Positions 1 through 10,825 of a stretch of 64,000 nt of DNA are shown here, piece after piece (positions within the stretch are counted from its first letter, which is position 1; every line of letters starts with the position of its first letter). Made by a program: the position numbers and the translations under genes. Source of the stretch: Nereocystis luetkeana (taxonomy: Eukaryota > Sar > Phaeophyceae > Laminariales > Laminariaceae); assembly GCA_031213475.1 (NCBI GenBank), contig JARUPZ010000030.1, positions 2,787,371-2,851,370 on the forward strand. The letters are read 5' to 3'. The notes beneath the pieces were generated by a model that was not told the origin of the DNA, made no database searches, and saw only the letters and a list, made by a program, of their open reading frames with translations.

Positions 1-154
1 TCAACAACAACAGCAGCAGCGGCGGTAGACAACTGTCTGTCTCGGAGTGGAAAGAAACGCAGGCTGCAAACAACAACGGCAACTGTTCGGGAAAAAAAAG
101 TTGGTTATAGTGTGAAAAACAAGAACAACGGCAGCAGCAGGGCATACACATTTA

Positions 155-258
155 TTTCAAATATCAAAATCTTCGAGGAAAGCTGTATTTATTTATTTTC
201 CGGTTTGGAAATAAATAAATCAAATGCTATCTGACCAAAACAATTAAATAAATTGAGT
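155..258 (+). repeat. Dispersed repeat R1, copy 1
   Basis: About 100 bp here match the reverse complement of 56238-56336 with few changes. Shared landmarks are TTTCAAATATCAAAA, CGAGGAAAGCTGT, an A/T-rich stretch with TTTTCCGG, AATGCTATCTGA and CCAAAAC followed by ATTAAATAAATTGA. It may be a non-autonomous element or the end of a larger one; no terminal repeat was resolved. It overlaps the last codons of the neighbouring minus-strand reading frame. Confidence 0.6.
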
Positions 259-763
259 TCATAAAGTTGTCCACAAACTGCTGAATCAGGACCTCGACGT
301 CGGCGGTCTTGGATGCGCCGCCGGCGACGGCGTCCCGAAGGCTCGCAACAGACAGGAGCACGTTGTCCAGAGATGACTTGACGCCGAGGATCTCCGTATC
401 CATGCGGGAAAACTCGGAGGACACCTGGTTTTGCCAATGCCGCACGTCAGCTGTCGATACCACACCCCCCGAGGCTGCCGGCATAGATGGAGGATTAGCC
501 GTAGCAGCAGGAGTAGCAGCCGCAGCAGCAGTAGCAGCAGCATCGTTGGCCTGGCGAGAGGCTACAGCAGCGTCGGTGGCCTGGCGAGCCTCGGCTTCGG
601 CTCGTCCAGCACGGCGTGCGTCGACCTCCGCTTGCACAGCAGCTACAGCAGCATGAGCATTCGCCTCGGCTTGTGTTTGCGCAGCAAACAACGCAACCTG
701 CACACCTCGCGCCGCAGTAGCCGCGTTGGCACCGGCCTCCGGCGACTTGCTCTCGTCGGACAT
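227..763 (-). CDS. Alanine-rich coiled-coil hypothetical protein, possibly gag-like
   Basis: This is a 178-codon reading frame starting MSDESKSPEAGANAATAARG. Residues about 10-95 are very rich in Ala with Gln, Arg and Glu, as expected for a long helix. Residues about 105-165 contain WQNQVSSEFSRM followed by heptad-like Leu/Val spacing, suggesting a coiled coil. No catalytic motif is visible and no family was recognised. The last roughly ten codons lie inside repeat R1, so the original C-terminus may be lost. The layout (Trp, Gln, Ser-x-Phe, then coiled coil) resembles the gag-like frame at 19411-20220, so this could be a retroelement gag rather than a cellular gene. The DNA is GCN/CAG-rich, which by itself favours long open frames, so the call is uncertain. 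Confidence 0.3.
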   Translation of the reverse strand: MSDESKSPEAGANAATAARGVQVALFAAQTQAEANAHAAVAAVQAEVDARRAGRAEAEARQATDAAVASRQANDAAATAAAAATPAATANPPSMPAASGGVVSTADVRHWQNQVSSEFSRMDTEILGVKSSLDNVLLSVASLRDAVAGGASKTADVEVLIQQFVDNFMNSIYLIVLVR

Positions 764-1160
764 CCCGAACTCAAACTAGTCTGTATCACACCTTGAACCT
801 GTAGCGTTGCCTCTGCTTCACTGCGCTGTTGCGTGTAGGCTGCGGCTACGTACCAGACAAGGTGTATGTACCAAGGGCTACGATTCATGCTACCGTGAAA
901 CATCGCATTCATCTGATTGGCTAAACGTCTTACGTACGTACAAAACTCACATTCTCTCATTCTTCCGAGAATACTCTGCAACGTTAGGAAACCAAAAATC
1001 AACTCCTACTCATGTACCTCAGAAAATACAAAAAAAGCAACCCCTCAAATAATCTCAGAAAATACAAAAAAAACAACTCAACAACTAACTCCTGAAATAG
1101 ATCTCAGAAACTAACTAAACAATCGATTTATCGAACCTCAGAAAATTACAAACTCAGGTT
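764..1160. other. No gene seen; short A-rich direct repeat
   Basis: No supported reading frame. A motif TCAGAAAATACAAAAAAA occurs twice (about 1018 and 1055), giving a short tandem duplication of about 37 bp in A-rich DNA. Related CTCAGAAA pieces continue to about 1145. Confidence 0.5.
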
Positions 1161-1179
1161 CGTCATGAAGTTCCTGTGG

Positions 1180-2335
1180 AAGGAAGCGGAAATCATCTTT
1201 TTTTGGGTAGGGATTTCGTCAGGAAGTCGGCACGCTGTATTTTAACGTCACAAGCAAGCTTCGAGAACTTCACAAGAAAAATTTCAGACGCTTTCCCCCC
1301 TCGAGAACTTCACGAAGAAAGAAGAAAGTGTTGGCGGGCAGCTACGTGCTTCGAGTTAGACTTTGCCACGGGGTTGACGGCTATTATATCTCGACCGTAC
1401 ACCCTTGTTGTCCTTTAAATCCTGGATACATACATGGATCCCCAAATTCAGGCGAGAAAAAACGCCACACGGACCGCCTCCTTGAAACCTTCTGCCTTCG
1501 CGACGTACTCTGCCTCCCTCGTGGAGATTGTGGCCGTCTTCTGGGTCCTATAAATCCGTTGGATGGCCGCACGCACCCCGACGCATCACGGGCTCCACCC
1601 GAGACATACTTCCTCCTAGTGGGTCCGGGGGGCAAAAGCTGCGTCTGCACAAGCCACCAACTCTAAGCCACTGCCCCCCTGAAAGGTAATGCCGTAGCTA
1701 CTTGTCGCCTCAGACACCCAAACTCCCTGTCGCAGCCAGTCAGTGCTTGAGTTTCGGGGCATGCCGGTACCTCGCGACCGCCCACACTGCATTCAGGATG
1801 TCGGGCCTCGTCTGGTTAGAAAGCCACAGCAACAATGCCTGCCAATTCACGATATGGCCAGTGACCAAGTGGGCTCCTCCTCGTCAAACACCTCGAGAAA
1901 AAACTCAGACGAAAGTGGGGTGTTTCTCCGGTCGGTCACGCCGAACTTCTTGGCCGCTTTTTGGCGAACGACTTCTGTGAGATTATCAATAAACCCGAGA
2001 CCTTGTCTCGGGAATAGTGGCAACCGGCATACCATCGCAGCTCGTCAAGGTTATTGATGGGGGCCACACGGTTACAGTCCTTGCGAAACTGGTCACACCT
2101 TTCTTTTCGGCCTACCGCTAAAATGTCGTCGGCGTGAACCGCAACAAGGATGGAAACAGACCTCGCCTTGAATAACCATAACACACGCGAATCTTCCAGG
2201 CTCTGTTCAGCGCCAAGGCTCTTCAGGCGGATGAACAGGAGTCTAGACCAATATCTCGACCCCCCGGTTCAAGCTGTGTAGGCTGCGATTCAAGCGTATT
2301 TACTTCGCCGGTCTGAGCTCTACAGCCCTGTGGCA
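1180..2335 (-). pseudogene. Copia reverse transcriptase and RNase H fragment
   Basis: On the minus strand the RT palm is recognisable as LVAVHADDILAVGRKE (HADD, in place of the usual YVDD, at 2136-2125). It is preceded by LKSLGAEQSLED and followed by LDELRWYAGCHYSRD. Further on, WLSNQTRPDILNAVWAVARY (about 1840-1780) and APKLKH are typical of the RT/RNase H connection in Copia. RNase H remnants follow: STREAEYVAKAEGFKEA near 1500, SNSKHVAARQHFL near 1350, and QRADFLTKSLPKK near 1200-1245, which is the usual end of Copia pol. Stops and frameshifts separate these blocks. The enzyme would have made cDNA of the retroelement in cytoplasmic particles; this copy is dead. Confidence 0.8.
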
Positions 2336-2389
2336 TCCGCACTGAAAAAACAGGACTTCATGGAGTTCGGTCTGGACAAACGCTGCTGC

Positions 2390-3523
2390 CGCCGCTGCTG
2401 CTGCTGCTATTATTGCTGCTGCTGCTATTGCTGCTCCCAGTCCCCATTGGCGCCACATCTCGCCGTGTCACCTCCGGCGACCGCGTAGAGGGCGGGGGTG
2501 GAAAGACTCCCCTTTCCACCCGATCCACCCCCACCTGAAGCGACCAAGACCTCGGCTGAGCCATCGACCACCTGCCTCCTGCTCGCTTGCAAATCCCGGA
2601 ATATTATACGCACCCGGTCCTCGACCATGCTGAGAGTCAGGTTCGGGGCGTTCCGTAAGGAGGTTTTCGTCTACCTCATACTCGAACGCCAGGAACTGCA
2701 GTACGTGGAGGTTGGCTTCCCGATCCCCTATTGGGATCCCTGCTTCAGAAAGCTTATCTCGGATCATGGTTACCCTCTCAAAACAAAGAGCGGGGTCGGC
2801 CCCTCTGTCTTCTTCTGGGCATGTATGTATTCTCTCTGATGAGCTTGTTAGCCGAGGTCGTTACGTTAGTGCCGACGGACCGCGGCCATCGAAAGGCTAG
2901 CGATAACAAGGTCTTAAATCGTTTGAATAGGGACGGGTTGGTGATCGCGTTGGTTACGCCCCCACACGCCCTGCGAGCCGTGACTACTCTTGCCGATCCA
3001 AATTGGCGATCTAACTTCTGCTGACCCCTCTTGTTTGGGCCCTGGGAAAAAATTAGATCGTTAGTCCCCTTCAAAGCATCGTCGAAAGTGTTGGTGACAA
3101 TCCATGACACAATTTTTTTCGGCCATGGACAATAGTTACCCTTCTCACTATTTTCGAGCTTCGACGAGGGCTTACCATAACCCAATAGTCGTGCGCCTGG
3201 CTCACCATGCGGCTCAGGAGGGCGCAGCCTCCTGCGGCTCCCTGCTGAAGTTTCTCCAGCCCCGATCGTTCCTCCTCTCGGACCTCCACCCGGAGCGACG
3301 CCTCGGCCATCTTTATTTTCAGGCGGGAATGCTCGTCATGCCTGCCTGCGGTTCCGCCTTCCGGCGAAGCCTCGTTTCTCCCGCTCTCTCTTGCTCCTCT
3401 TTCTGACGGAACAATTGTCTGCGGTCCTGTGCTACTGCCAATTGCCGCGGCCCTTGCCGCGGCCATGTCGACGTCGTTGTCGGCAGTGCCACTGCTCGGC
3501 TGAGATCTCTCTGGACTCTTCAT
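2390..3523 (-). pseudogene. Copia gag fragment
   Basis: The gag-like part is split over at least three frames. It starts near 3523 (MKSPERSQPSSGTADNDVDM, with a Glu/Arg-rich helical stretch). It continues through 3185-2778 (containing NTFDDALKGTNDLIFSQ) and 2767-2400 (MIRDKLSEAGIPIGDREANL, then LAFEYEVDENLLTERPEP). The last segment has the Copia gag pattern of a 'D-K-L-S-E-x-G' helix, a 'Y-E-V-x-x-N-L-L' helix and an arginine-rich 'R-V-R-I-I' stretch. A CTG/CTA triplet run at 2384-2434 encodes poly-Ser/Asn at the end of the frame. No zinc knuckle is preserved. The assignment rests on pattern and on the RT immediately downstream. Confidence 0.55.
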
Positions 3524-3530
3524 CCGACGA

Positions 3531-4060
3531 ACCGAGAACCTCTCACTCGTCCCCGGGCGGAGAGTAGCTTTCCCCGAATAGCCCCGACCAGTAAGTACGT
3601 GCGATTCGAACAGTCGCTAGCATCCGGGAGCACTCACTTATTTATATGATGGGATGAACTTGAGTCGGTTCATAGACGGACACCCATGAAGTAGAAGCCC
3701 CGCAGGACATATATAATTATATTCCGCGTAGACCGCACAAGAAAACACCTAAGAAGCGGCGGACACCACATGTCATAACCCGTTGAATGCTCCACACACA
3801 GAAACACGCATATTTCCTGTGTGGAACTCCCAAAATACCGTTAAAAGCATTAATCCCTGCAACATGAGCACTCCTAATATAACGTTAGCAATTGGCAAGG
3901 CGATATTTGACGCAACTCGACCAGGGTAGAGAGTAGAGCACGCCCCGAGTGAGGAGGGGGAAAACGAACTTGGCACGGTATGCCGGGTCGTACATATGAT
4001 CCACGTTTGGTATAGTTTTAACAGCAGTTAAATACTTTCCAGATTCTGAACCAGCCTTGC
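3531..4060. other. No gene seen
   Basis: Only short frames without recognisable motifs. A minus-strand frame at 3773-3976 includes a hydrophobic stretch (about residues 25-45) but has no other support. The 3' part grades into the SINE-like repeat that follows. Confidence 0.4.
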
Positions 4061-4064
4061 CCAC

Positions 4065-4302
4065 ATCTATCGTCCCTTCCCCCCGGTACGTGCCGTTATT
4101 TTTTCATCACTTATAGGCTTCGGCATTCTCACTGCAAATCGATCTTCATTGAACGTTGCTAATAACAGGCCACGCTCGTGCTTCCACTGATCAATTACTG
4201 CGCAACAATAAGCCCCTACAAGTGTGTGCACTCAGTGATAACTGAACTCGGGTAGTTGATTTTAGTAGGCACGAGGACCACCTACTAACCCATTGAGAAT
4301 GT
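4065..4302 (-). mobile_element. tRNA-derived SINE-like element, copy S1 (old)
   Basis: This diverged copy of a repeat also seen at about 54968-55178 and 55352-55590 is read on the minus strand. Shared blocks are CCCCCGGTACGTGCC near its left edge and, toward the right, the tRNA-like head with GTAGGTGG, CGTGCCTA and a GAGTTCA box. The RNA polymerase III A-like box (TGGGTTAGTAGG) and B-like box lie about 45 bp apart. The head is more degraded than in the other copies. Confidence 0.5.
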
Positions 4303-4484
4303 AAAGGTCTGATTTACGACCGAGGAGGGGAGAGAGAGTAAGAACGGGTACACCAAATTAAATGGAATGGGGGGAAAAAACAAGTTGTTTTCTCTTCGTA
4401 TGCCTCCCTCTCGGTTCCGGCAACACTAGTACACATCGTGCCCTTTTTTCTTCTTAACTACTTAGTCCACAATAATACTAGTAT

Positions 4485-4583
4485 TATTACGGGGGGCCAT
4501 AGTTAATAGGACCACATATTGTTAGTAAAAAAAGTTATTTGTATGTGTACCACAGGTCCTATTAACTATGGTCCCCCGTAATA
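4485..4583 (+). mobile_element. Family A MITE, copy A1, with TA target duplication
   Basis: Inverted repeats of about 28 bp (TTACGGGGGGCCATAGTTAA ... and its complement) end at 4487 and 4581. A TA dinucleotide lies directly outside each end. The interior carries the family core TATTGTTAGTAAAAA. At 95 bp it has no coding capacity. Confidence 0.85.
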
Positions 4584-4589
4584 CTATGC

Positions 4590-6180
4590 TATCGGAGAAA
4601 ATCAAATAATCAATTTCATCCACTCCCACCCGATAAGTAAACACGCGAATACTACTACCAGGTCGCATACTCTTAGAGTTTCCTGGCTTCCTGGTTGTTG
4701 GGTCAATATTTTGTGTTTGTCATGCCGTACTCGTACGTAGTTGTCGTTGTCGTGGTTGGTATTTATAGTATCGTCATATTATATATGTAGTCGGCGGTAT
4801 GTCACAGGTACAAAATATTCGTCCTTCTGGGCTGCTTGCAGGCAGACGGAAGGCGACGATGAACGTGGGATGATAAGTAACGATGCGAGCAACACCGACC
4901 GGCGGGAGCAAGCCCATAGCTAGTTTCAAATACCACCACCAGAAGAAGTGGCAATGTGGCGATCGCCGCAGAAAATGAAGCAGGCCCGACGTGTGCGCCA
5001 GCGCCGACAGGCATGGTTGGACGCGGATGCATTCATTGTGGTGTACATGCAAACAATGGTTTAGCCTTTCTTGTGCGTGGCCGCCCAACAACGGCATGGG
5101 CGTCGTTTGTTTGCTTTTTAAACCGTTCAGAACCGCTCGACCGAGTTACCGCCCTATTCTTACTATTTCTCCATTATTTGCCATCTGACAGTCAATGCGC
5201 AGCTCTTATTCCAAGAGTACCATCTACATATATGTACAATGGCAACTAGAATCCAACGACCTGCGACGTGAAATGTCTTATCAATAAGCCCTGAATACTT
5301 GGCAATCAATTGAGCCAAGAATTCAGCCCCGCTCATCACTGTACTGACCCCTAACCGACGCTTCACTATCCAAATTTGAAAGGGCGACATTAGCTTACGC
5401 CTTACCAAATAAATCTTGTCAAGTGACGATCTCTTCCGAATTATGTTCCAGTGACGAAAATATCAATTATCGGCACATACATACATATCACAAAATATGC
5501 ATCGCAACGGCCGGCCTACAAAGCCCCAAGCAACAAATTCTTACACTCACTGTCTTCCCCATTCTAGGCAGAATAAGCTTTTTTTGCCCATGGTCTTAGC
5601 ATTCCCTACTCTGAATCTTTACGCCAACTCCAAGCCATCGACACCAGCCTCCCCCCCGCCCCCCCCCCCATTCCGTCCACCCTCTCATGTCTTGGCGGCC
5701 ACACAACACGAGCTTGAACCGGCAACCTAGGCATGAGATGGCAACCTGGGAGTTCAAAAAAAATGTAATTATTCCTGTGCAGTGTTGCTCGACCGTCGAA
5801 GATTTTGCTGTTTGGTTTTCCGATATATACCTCCATGGGATTGTATTGTTTCGCTAAGCCAACCGGATACATTCAAATCACATTGTGGGCGAGGTACAGA
5901 ACCACTCGCCCGAATGATCAGAAAATTATGGCCTCATGCCCACCCCCCCCACTGTAGCACCAGTCTACTACTACTACTGCGGAGCAGGCTACGTCGGCAA
6001 TATAACAACGGGTTTGGTTTTCAGTTGGATAAGCGGGCGGATGTTTCTTGAAGTAGTATCATCGCGAAACATCACCGTGACGTCGCTTTACGAGGTTGAC
6101 GATGGGCCCTGCATATTTCCGTTCATCCATATGCAGTAATAATATGTAACGTGTGCCATTAGACAAGGTGTACTTGAAGC
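4590..6180. other. No gene seen
   Basis: About 1.6 kb with short overlapping frames on both strands and no recognisable domain. A C-run lies near 5650-5668. The stretch is intergenic or old repeat DNA as far as can be seen. Confidence 0.4.
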
Positions 6181-6186
6181 ATTTGT

Positions 6187-6310
6187 GTTATAAGGATTAC
6201 CTTGGGCAGGGTAATCGATCGAGCATTTACCCCTATTATGCGTATAGCTCAGTAGGTAACACCGACACATCTCACGTCGTCCTTGTCACGGGTTCGAAAT
6301 TTACTTCGAA
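6187..6310 (+). mobile_element. tRNA-like repeat T, copy 1
   Basis: GATTACC...GGGTAATCGATCG forms a small inverted repeat. It is followed by an A-box-like TAGCTCAGTAGGT (about 6245) and, 47 bp further, a B-box-like GGGTTCGAAAT (about 6290). These are the internal RNA polymerase III promoter boxes of tRNA genes and tRNA-derived SINEs. The acceptor and anticodon stems do not pair, so it is not a usable tRNA. A second copy starts at about 6461. Confidence 0.5.
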
Positions 6311-6460
6311 CGTTTCTTTTACTGAAACGCTTGCGTGTGCACACCTAAAAAACACATCTCCCTCGATCCCCAGGTAGGTAATGAAACGAAGCGGGTAGGT
6401 CAGCGTACGGACGTATACGATTCCGAGGCCCGAAGTCCCCACCATTCAGAGGGGGGGAGA

Positions 6461-6560
6461 GTGTTATAGAGATTACCTTGGGCTGGGTAATCGATCGGTC
6501 TTTTCCCCCTAGTCGTATAGATCAGTAGGTAACACCTTCACATTTTTTTGTCAATCGCTA
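6461..6560 (+). mobile_element. tRNA-like repeat T, copy 2 (truncated)
   Basis: It repeats GATTACCTTGGGC, GGGTAATCGATCG and TAGATCAGTAGGTAACACC of copy 1 about 274 bp downstream in the same orientation. The B-box half is lost after a T-run near 6545. It is probably an old tandem duplicate. Confidence 0.5.
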
Positions 6561-6564
6561 AACC

Positions 6565-7008
6565 TGGCGAGAATATATCCGTATACTTCAAGACGCGTAG
6601 TAACAGAACGACACCCCACACGGTTTCGACGCACAAAAATACCCCATTACACAGCGACTTGCCCTCCCTCCGCCCCCTCCCTCCCTAGCTTGATGATGCG
6701 CAAAGGGCTCCGATTATTACATACATACATGCAAATTGACGTTGCATTCCTTGCACTCATACATACGGCTTGCTGCTTACTTGTTTTGCTCTTCTTGTAC
6801 GGGCACTCGCCTGCGTGCATGATTACTGACATATAATCAATCTCAGCACTACAAAATTGGGCTATTGGTTCCATATAGTTGGGTAAGTGTTCGTTGTATG
6901 TGAATTCCCAACCCACGTATTTCGCGCCGCGCTCATTGTGCCACTGGATTTGTTTTCGTTATGAGATAATAGTCTATCGAAACGTTCACGTTCGATGCGG
7001 TAGCTAAC
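6565..7008. other. No gene seen
   Basis: No supported feature. A CCCTCC-rich patch lies at 6661-6690 and a short TACA repeat near 6720. Confidence 0.4.
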
Positions 7009-7010
7009 AC

Positions 7011-7116
7011 TATTACGGGGGACCATAGTTAACAGGACCTATGGTATACATAAAAACCTATATACTTAACCATTTTTACTAACAATATTTGGTCCTGTTA
7101 ACTAAGGCTTCCCGCT
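7011..7116 (-). mobile_element. Family A MITE, copy A2 (right end mutated)
   Basis: The left end TA-TTACGGGGGACCATAGTTAA is intact. The right end reads GGTCCTGTTAACTAAGGCTT and has lost the CCCCCGTAA terminus. The interior carries the family core in reverse orientation (ACCATTTTTACTAACAATAT). Confidence 0.75.
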
Positions 7117-7192
7117 GCCTTTCTTTGGCCGCGACCACATTCAGAACTACAGTACATATATATATAGCAAGGAAAGGGCTGAACTTACGAAT

Positions 7193-7262
7193 TCTGACCA
7201 AGAATTACGGTGCTGCAGTCTAAGCTTTCGAGGTCAAAGCAGTTAGTACTGCCAGGGCACGC
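7193..7262 (-). repeat. Dispersed repeat R2, copy 1
   Basis: On the minus strand it contains CAGTACTAACTGCTTTGACC, TCGAAAGCTTAGACTGCAG and TTCTTGGTCAG. It aligns with 8440-8510 and with the end of 8664-8785 on the plus strand. Confidence 0.45.
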
Positions 7263-7644
7263 GAAAGTGGGCGCGGCGGCTGGGCAACCTACCCAAGAAG
7301 AGCGTGAACGTACACAACCTATTACGGGTTGGTGATTAGCGTGATATATCACGACTGATATATCAGCCACAATATATGTCATGTATGTCACGATACCAGG
7401 TATATGATGTTGCTGATTTACGGATGTTCGGTTTATATCGGAACGGCATCTACGCTGTTATTGTTGGAAGGCAAGCATATTGATAAGATATGATTGTATC
7501 GTATCGTATATACTGTATGCACAAGGTATCGTATGTATGTATAATTTTATGTTGGTTGCCATTGCGCTGTGCAGCGGAGAGATTAAAGCTTGACCTGTGA
7601 GCATGATCTCCGTGCGGGTGCTATGAGCGCCCACTTCCGGGCAT

Positions 7645-7722
7645 TTCGGGGTAATTTCGTGGTAATTTCGGGGTAATTTTTGTATAAATTCTTGTTATTT
7701 TCTGGGTAATTTCTGCCGAAAG
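7645..7722 (+). repeat. Short minisatellite, GGGTAATTTC units
   Basis: GGGTAATTTC or GGTAATTTCG recurs about five times within 75 bp, partly degenerate. Confidence 0.6.
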
Positions 7723-8365
7723 TTATGCATTTGTCCAGAAAGAAAAAAAGCTACGTGGGTATCGACGTAGCTCGCGACGGCGGTCACGGCCACATTGTTG
7801 TTTCACGTCACAATTATTAGTTATTCAATAGATATATCTATCAATAGATATATATGTGCACTGAAACGTGAATGGCCATTAGTCCTGCATGGACCGTACC
7901 AGACCAGTATTCTACTGATATACGTACCCAGTATCAATTGCTGTAGACTTTTACCATGTACACAAAATATAGTATAAAAACAGCAGATCACCCTTGGATC
8001 GCCTGTTTTTTTTGCTTTTTTTTTCGAACTTTGCTATTAATAGCCGTGACCCACACGGCGGCTGCTGGGCGTGCAAACTCAGGCTTCCGCCAGACGGCAC
8101 GTGGGGAGTGTGCTTGCCCACTCTCGAGGGTATTACTAACACTTACTTGCTCCCGCCCATACACCGTTCGCGCGCTTCACACCTTATCCATGCCTTCGAA
8201 AAAGGATGTCCAGTTCACGCAAGAAACGTGCTTTTCACGATTGATCCCAGCAGTTTACACTCCGCAGCCCCAAGCTGGGTGCGACGGGTTGTTTTGAGCG
8301 AACACATTCCCAGGAAATCTTGGGCAGCCTCGCAACAAGGCTGTTCGTTTCGAATTTTCCGCTCG

Positions 8366-8785
8366 CATGATGGGTGTGTACAGCCCATTCCATGCTCTCC
8401 GTGTGCTATTTATTGCGCCGCGGTGCTCTCTCTCGCGCGCGCTGGTGGTACTGATTGTTTTGACCTCGAGCGCTCAAGCTGCAAAACCGCGATTTTTGTG
8501 AGTGTTGTGTTTGACATCATAATATATATCATCAGCGTCTCACAAGGAGGCATACGAACGAGTGATTCAATCTCGAGATTGTGTAGCTCCATCCAATCTT
8601 AATCTTCGGCAGGTTCGCTACAAAGCTGAGTTCATATCCGATCATGTCGATGTCTTTGCTTGCACGATGGGGCGTGTACAGCTCTCTCCCCCTCGGTGGG
8701 TTAGCGCGCCGCCGCGCGCTCTTTTTCGTGTTCTATTCTGGTGGTAGTATCTATCTGCCTTGACCTCGAGCGCTAAAATTAGACG
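8366..8785 (+). repeat. Dispersed repeat R2, copies 2 and 3 in tandem
   Basis: Two direct copies start near 8366 and 8664. Each runs from GATGGG and GTGTACAGC through a CG-rich core to CTGGTGGTA and TTGACCTCGAGCGCT. Spacing is about 298 bp. The first copy is better preserved downstream and also aligns with the minus-strand copy at 7193-7262. No coding potential was recognised. Confidence 0.5.
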
Positions 8786-8789
8786 GCAG

Positions 8790-9928
8790 GGCCAAAAAAA
8801 TAGTCAGAAGTCGGAATTTCGTCGCATGTATGTTTGTATGGCTCCGAATACGGTCGTTGCCCAATGGTCGCCAGGGGGAAATCGGTTTTCACGCTGGAAG
8901 CTTTTGTTTATGTTGTGTGACTTGTAGGAACATAATGGATGTTTACAAGACCTAGGGGGGGTAGAAAACAGTAAAAATATCGGCAAACAGCTCTATAACA
9001 ACCACCCGCGGTACAGCGGTAGTAGTGTTTTCAACTATTATTGTAGACTCTTTTTTAGAGTAGACGAACGAGGCATGACCCCAAACATTTAAAGCTGACA
9101 GAAAACAAACTGGGCTTGATTGGCGCTGTGGTCAATCGAAGCATGCCCACAGCCCAAGCGTATCGTTGCAACTGTTTGTTGTTGCTTTGTTGGTGTTTTC
9201 CCGTATTATTTTATTTTAGTTGCGAACGCCTGGTGAACGGAAATATAAACCGTACGGAAATTCGGCTTCTTTTCGACTGCTGCCGTGTTAGCCGAAATCC
9301 CACCTGAATCACAACCGAACAAAAAAATCGTATCGATTAAAGGAAACATAATACGTTGTTATTATTAACTGTAATAGTCGTCATCGGAAACCACAACAAC
9401 AATACCAAAGCCCAACGGATGGATGGGGCGAGAAGTCAAGGCGGCGTGAGAGAGGGTTATTTGATTTTAAGAGTAGACTTGGAGAAGGGAGTAGAGAGAG
9501 AGCAGATAGCGAGAAAAAAGTGAAAAGCTCGAATGGGTGCAGGGCGCGCGTGTTGTTGATGTGTGCGGTCTTGACAGTGAAGTACTATCATACAGCAGCA
9601 GCAGTATACATGTAAAATATTGCATGACTGGCATAGCACGTGTTAACTGCTGTACTACGTATCACGTGGTACCTGGTACCAGGTACCTACAGCAGTATTA
9701 TTATCCAAACTGCGGAAGGAGGTAGGCACGGCCATCCACATCACACAATGAACATCGCGGATGAACGCAGGGGGCGTATTATTTGGAATGTACTGGTGCA
9801 TGAAATGTTCACCAGTACCGTAACAACGGCTTGCTGTGCGGAGAGTTCAATCAATGTTGACCAGCGCTGACTGACATCATATCTCTCTCGTATGCGGAGA
9901 AAATCCCCCTTGTGGTGAGCCTACTTGT
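8790..9928. other. No gene seen
   Basis: No convincing reading frame. A nested palindrome GGTACCTGGTACCAGGTACC lies at 9668-9687 and belongs to the recurrent TACC(A/T)GGTA motif described in the findings. Confidence 0.4.
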
Positions 9929-10121
9929 TATATGAGCTGGTACGTATAATAGCTGTTTCAAGTCATTTTTTGCCGCCTTAAGACCGGAGGAGTAGCCCCT
10001 TTTTAGGGTCGTTTCGAACTATTATATATATGAGCTGGTACGTATCATAGCTGTTTCAAGTCATTTTTTGCCGCCTTAAAACCGGAGGAGTAGCCCCCTT
10101 TTATTAGGGCCGTTTCGAACA
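9929..10121 (+). repeat. 98-bp tandem duplication
   Basis: Two adjacent copies start at about 9931 and 10029. They share TATGAGCTGGTACGTAT, ATAGCTGTTTCAAGTCATTT and ACCGGAGGAGTAGCCCC. Only a few substitutions separate them, so the duplication is fairly recent. Confidence 0.8.
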
Positions 10122-10126
10122 ACGCA

Positions 10127-10262
10127 TAAGGGTCATTATTATCGGAGAGCTTTTTTCCCCCCGATTTTTCGACATTTATTTCCCCCCCTAATTAACTCGC
10201 CAAGTTTTCAATGTTTGGGAACTTTTACCTGCCAAAATGTCAAAATACTTTTGATTTAGAAA
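10127..10262 (-). mobile_element. Family C MITE, degraded copy C0
   Basis: TAAGGGTCATTATTATCGGA at its left edge is the terminal inverted repeat of family C. The following GATTTTTCGACATTTATTTC matches the reverse complement of the right half of copy C3 (53751-53994). The opposite end is not recognisable. Confidence 0.5.
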
Positions 10263-10339
10263 AAAATAAATGTCTACGTTCGTACTTCTTCGTGGTCATA
10301 GCAACGTTCTGGAAAGTGAACTTTACAGGGTTCTGTTGT

Positions 10340-10825
10340 TTTGTTCTATAGGGTTCGTGGGTTTCGGGTACGGGTATGGAAGTCTGACAGAGCTTACATA
10401 CCAGGTACATAAGTTCCGGGTATCATGGTACGGGCGTTACAGAGCTTACCGCGGTTCCGGGAAGGTAACAAAAAATGTAGTATCCGCACGTATAAAATGC
10501 TGTACCCGGTTCCCTGGGCGTTGTTGTTGCACGCGCGTACAGGTTTCTCAGATGTTCCGGGTACGGGTAAGCATGTCATACATAACTAACAAAAGTTCCG
10601 CGTACGCGTATATGAAAGTCAAACAGAAACTGAAGTCCCGGGTATAGTGGCACTGGCGTACATAACTCACAGACGTTCGGGGCAGTGTATAAAGATCTTG
10701 TGCCGGTACCCCGGCTATGGCGGCACCAGCATATATAGCTTACAGAAGTTCCGGGTACAAGTATGAGTGAGTGTCGTACATAATAAGCTACAGAGGGTTT
10801 CGGATGCGGGTAATACCCGGGTAAA
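10340..10825 (+). repeat. Degenerate minisatellite, about 40-bp unit
   Basis: At least nine imperfect units each begin near AGTTCCGGGTA and end near CATAACT(T/C)ACAG. Examples start near 10412, 10553, 10593, 10632, 10707, 10747 and 10796. Unit length is mostly 38-48 bp. The shared core is TTCCGGGTA(C/T)GGG. Reading frames through it are by-products of the repeat. Confidence 0.7.

Larger units (their letters stand above)
1160..3530 (-). mobile_element. Ty1/Copia retrotransposon relic, internally deleted
   Basis: Read on the minus strand, gag-like sequence (3523 to about 2390) is followed directly by reverse transcriptase (about 2335 to 1860) and RNase H (about 1860 to 1180). Protease and integrase, which lie between gag and RT in Copia elements, are absent, so an internal deletion of more than 1.5 kb is inferred. 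Frameshifts and stop codons run throughout. No pair of long terminal repeats was recognised. The element cannot be autonomous. Confidence 0.75.
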
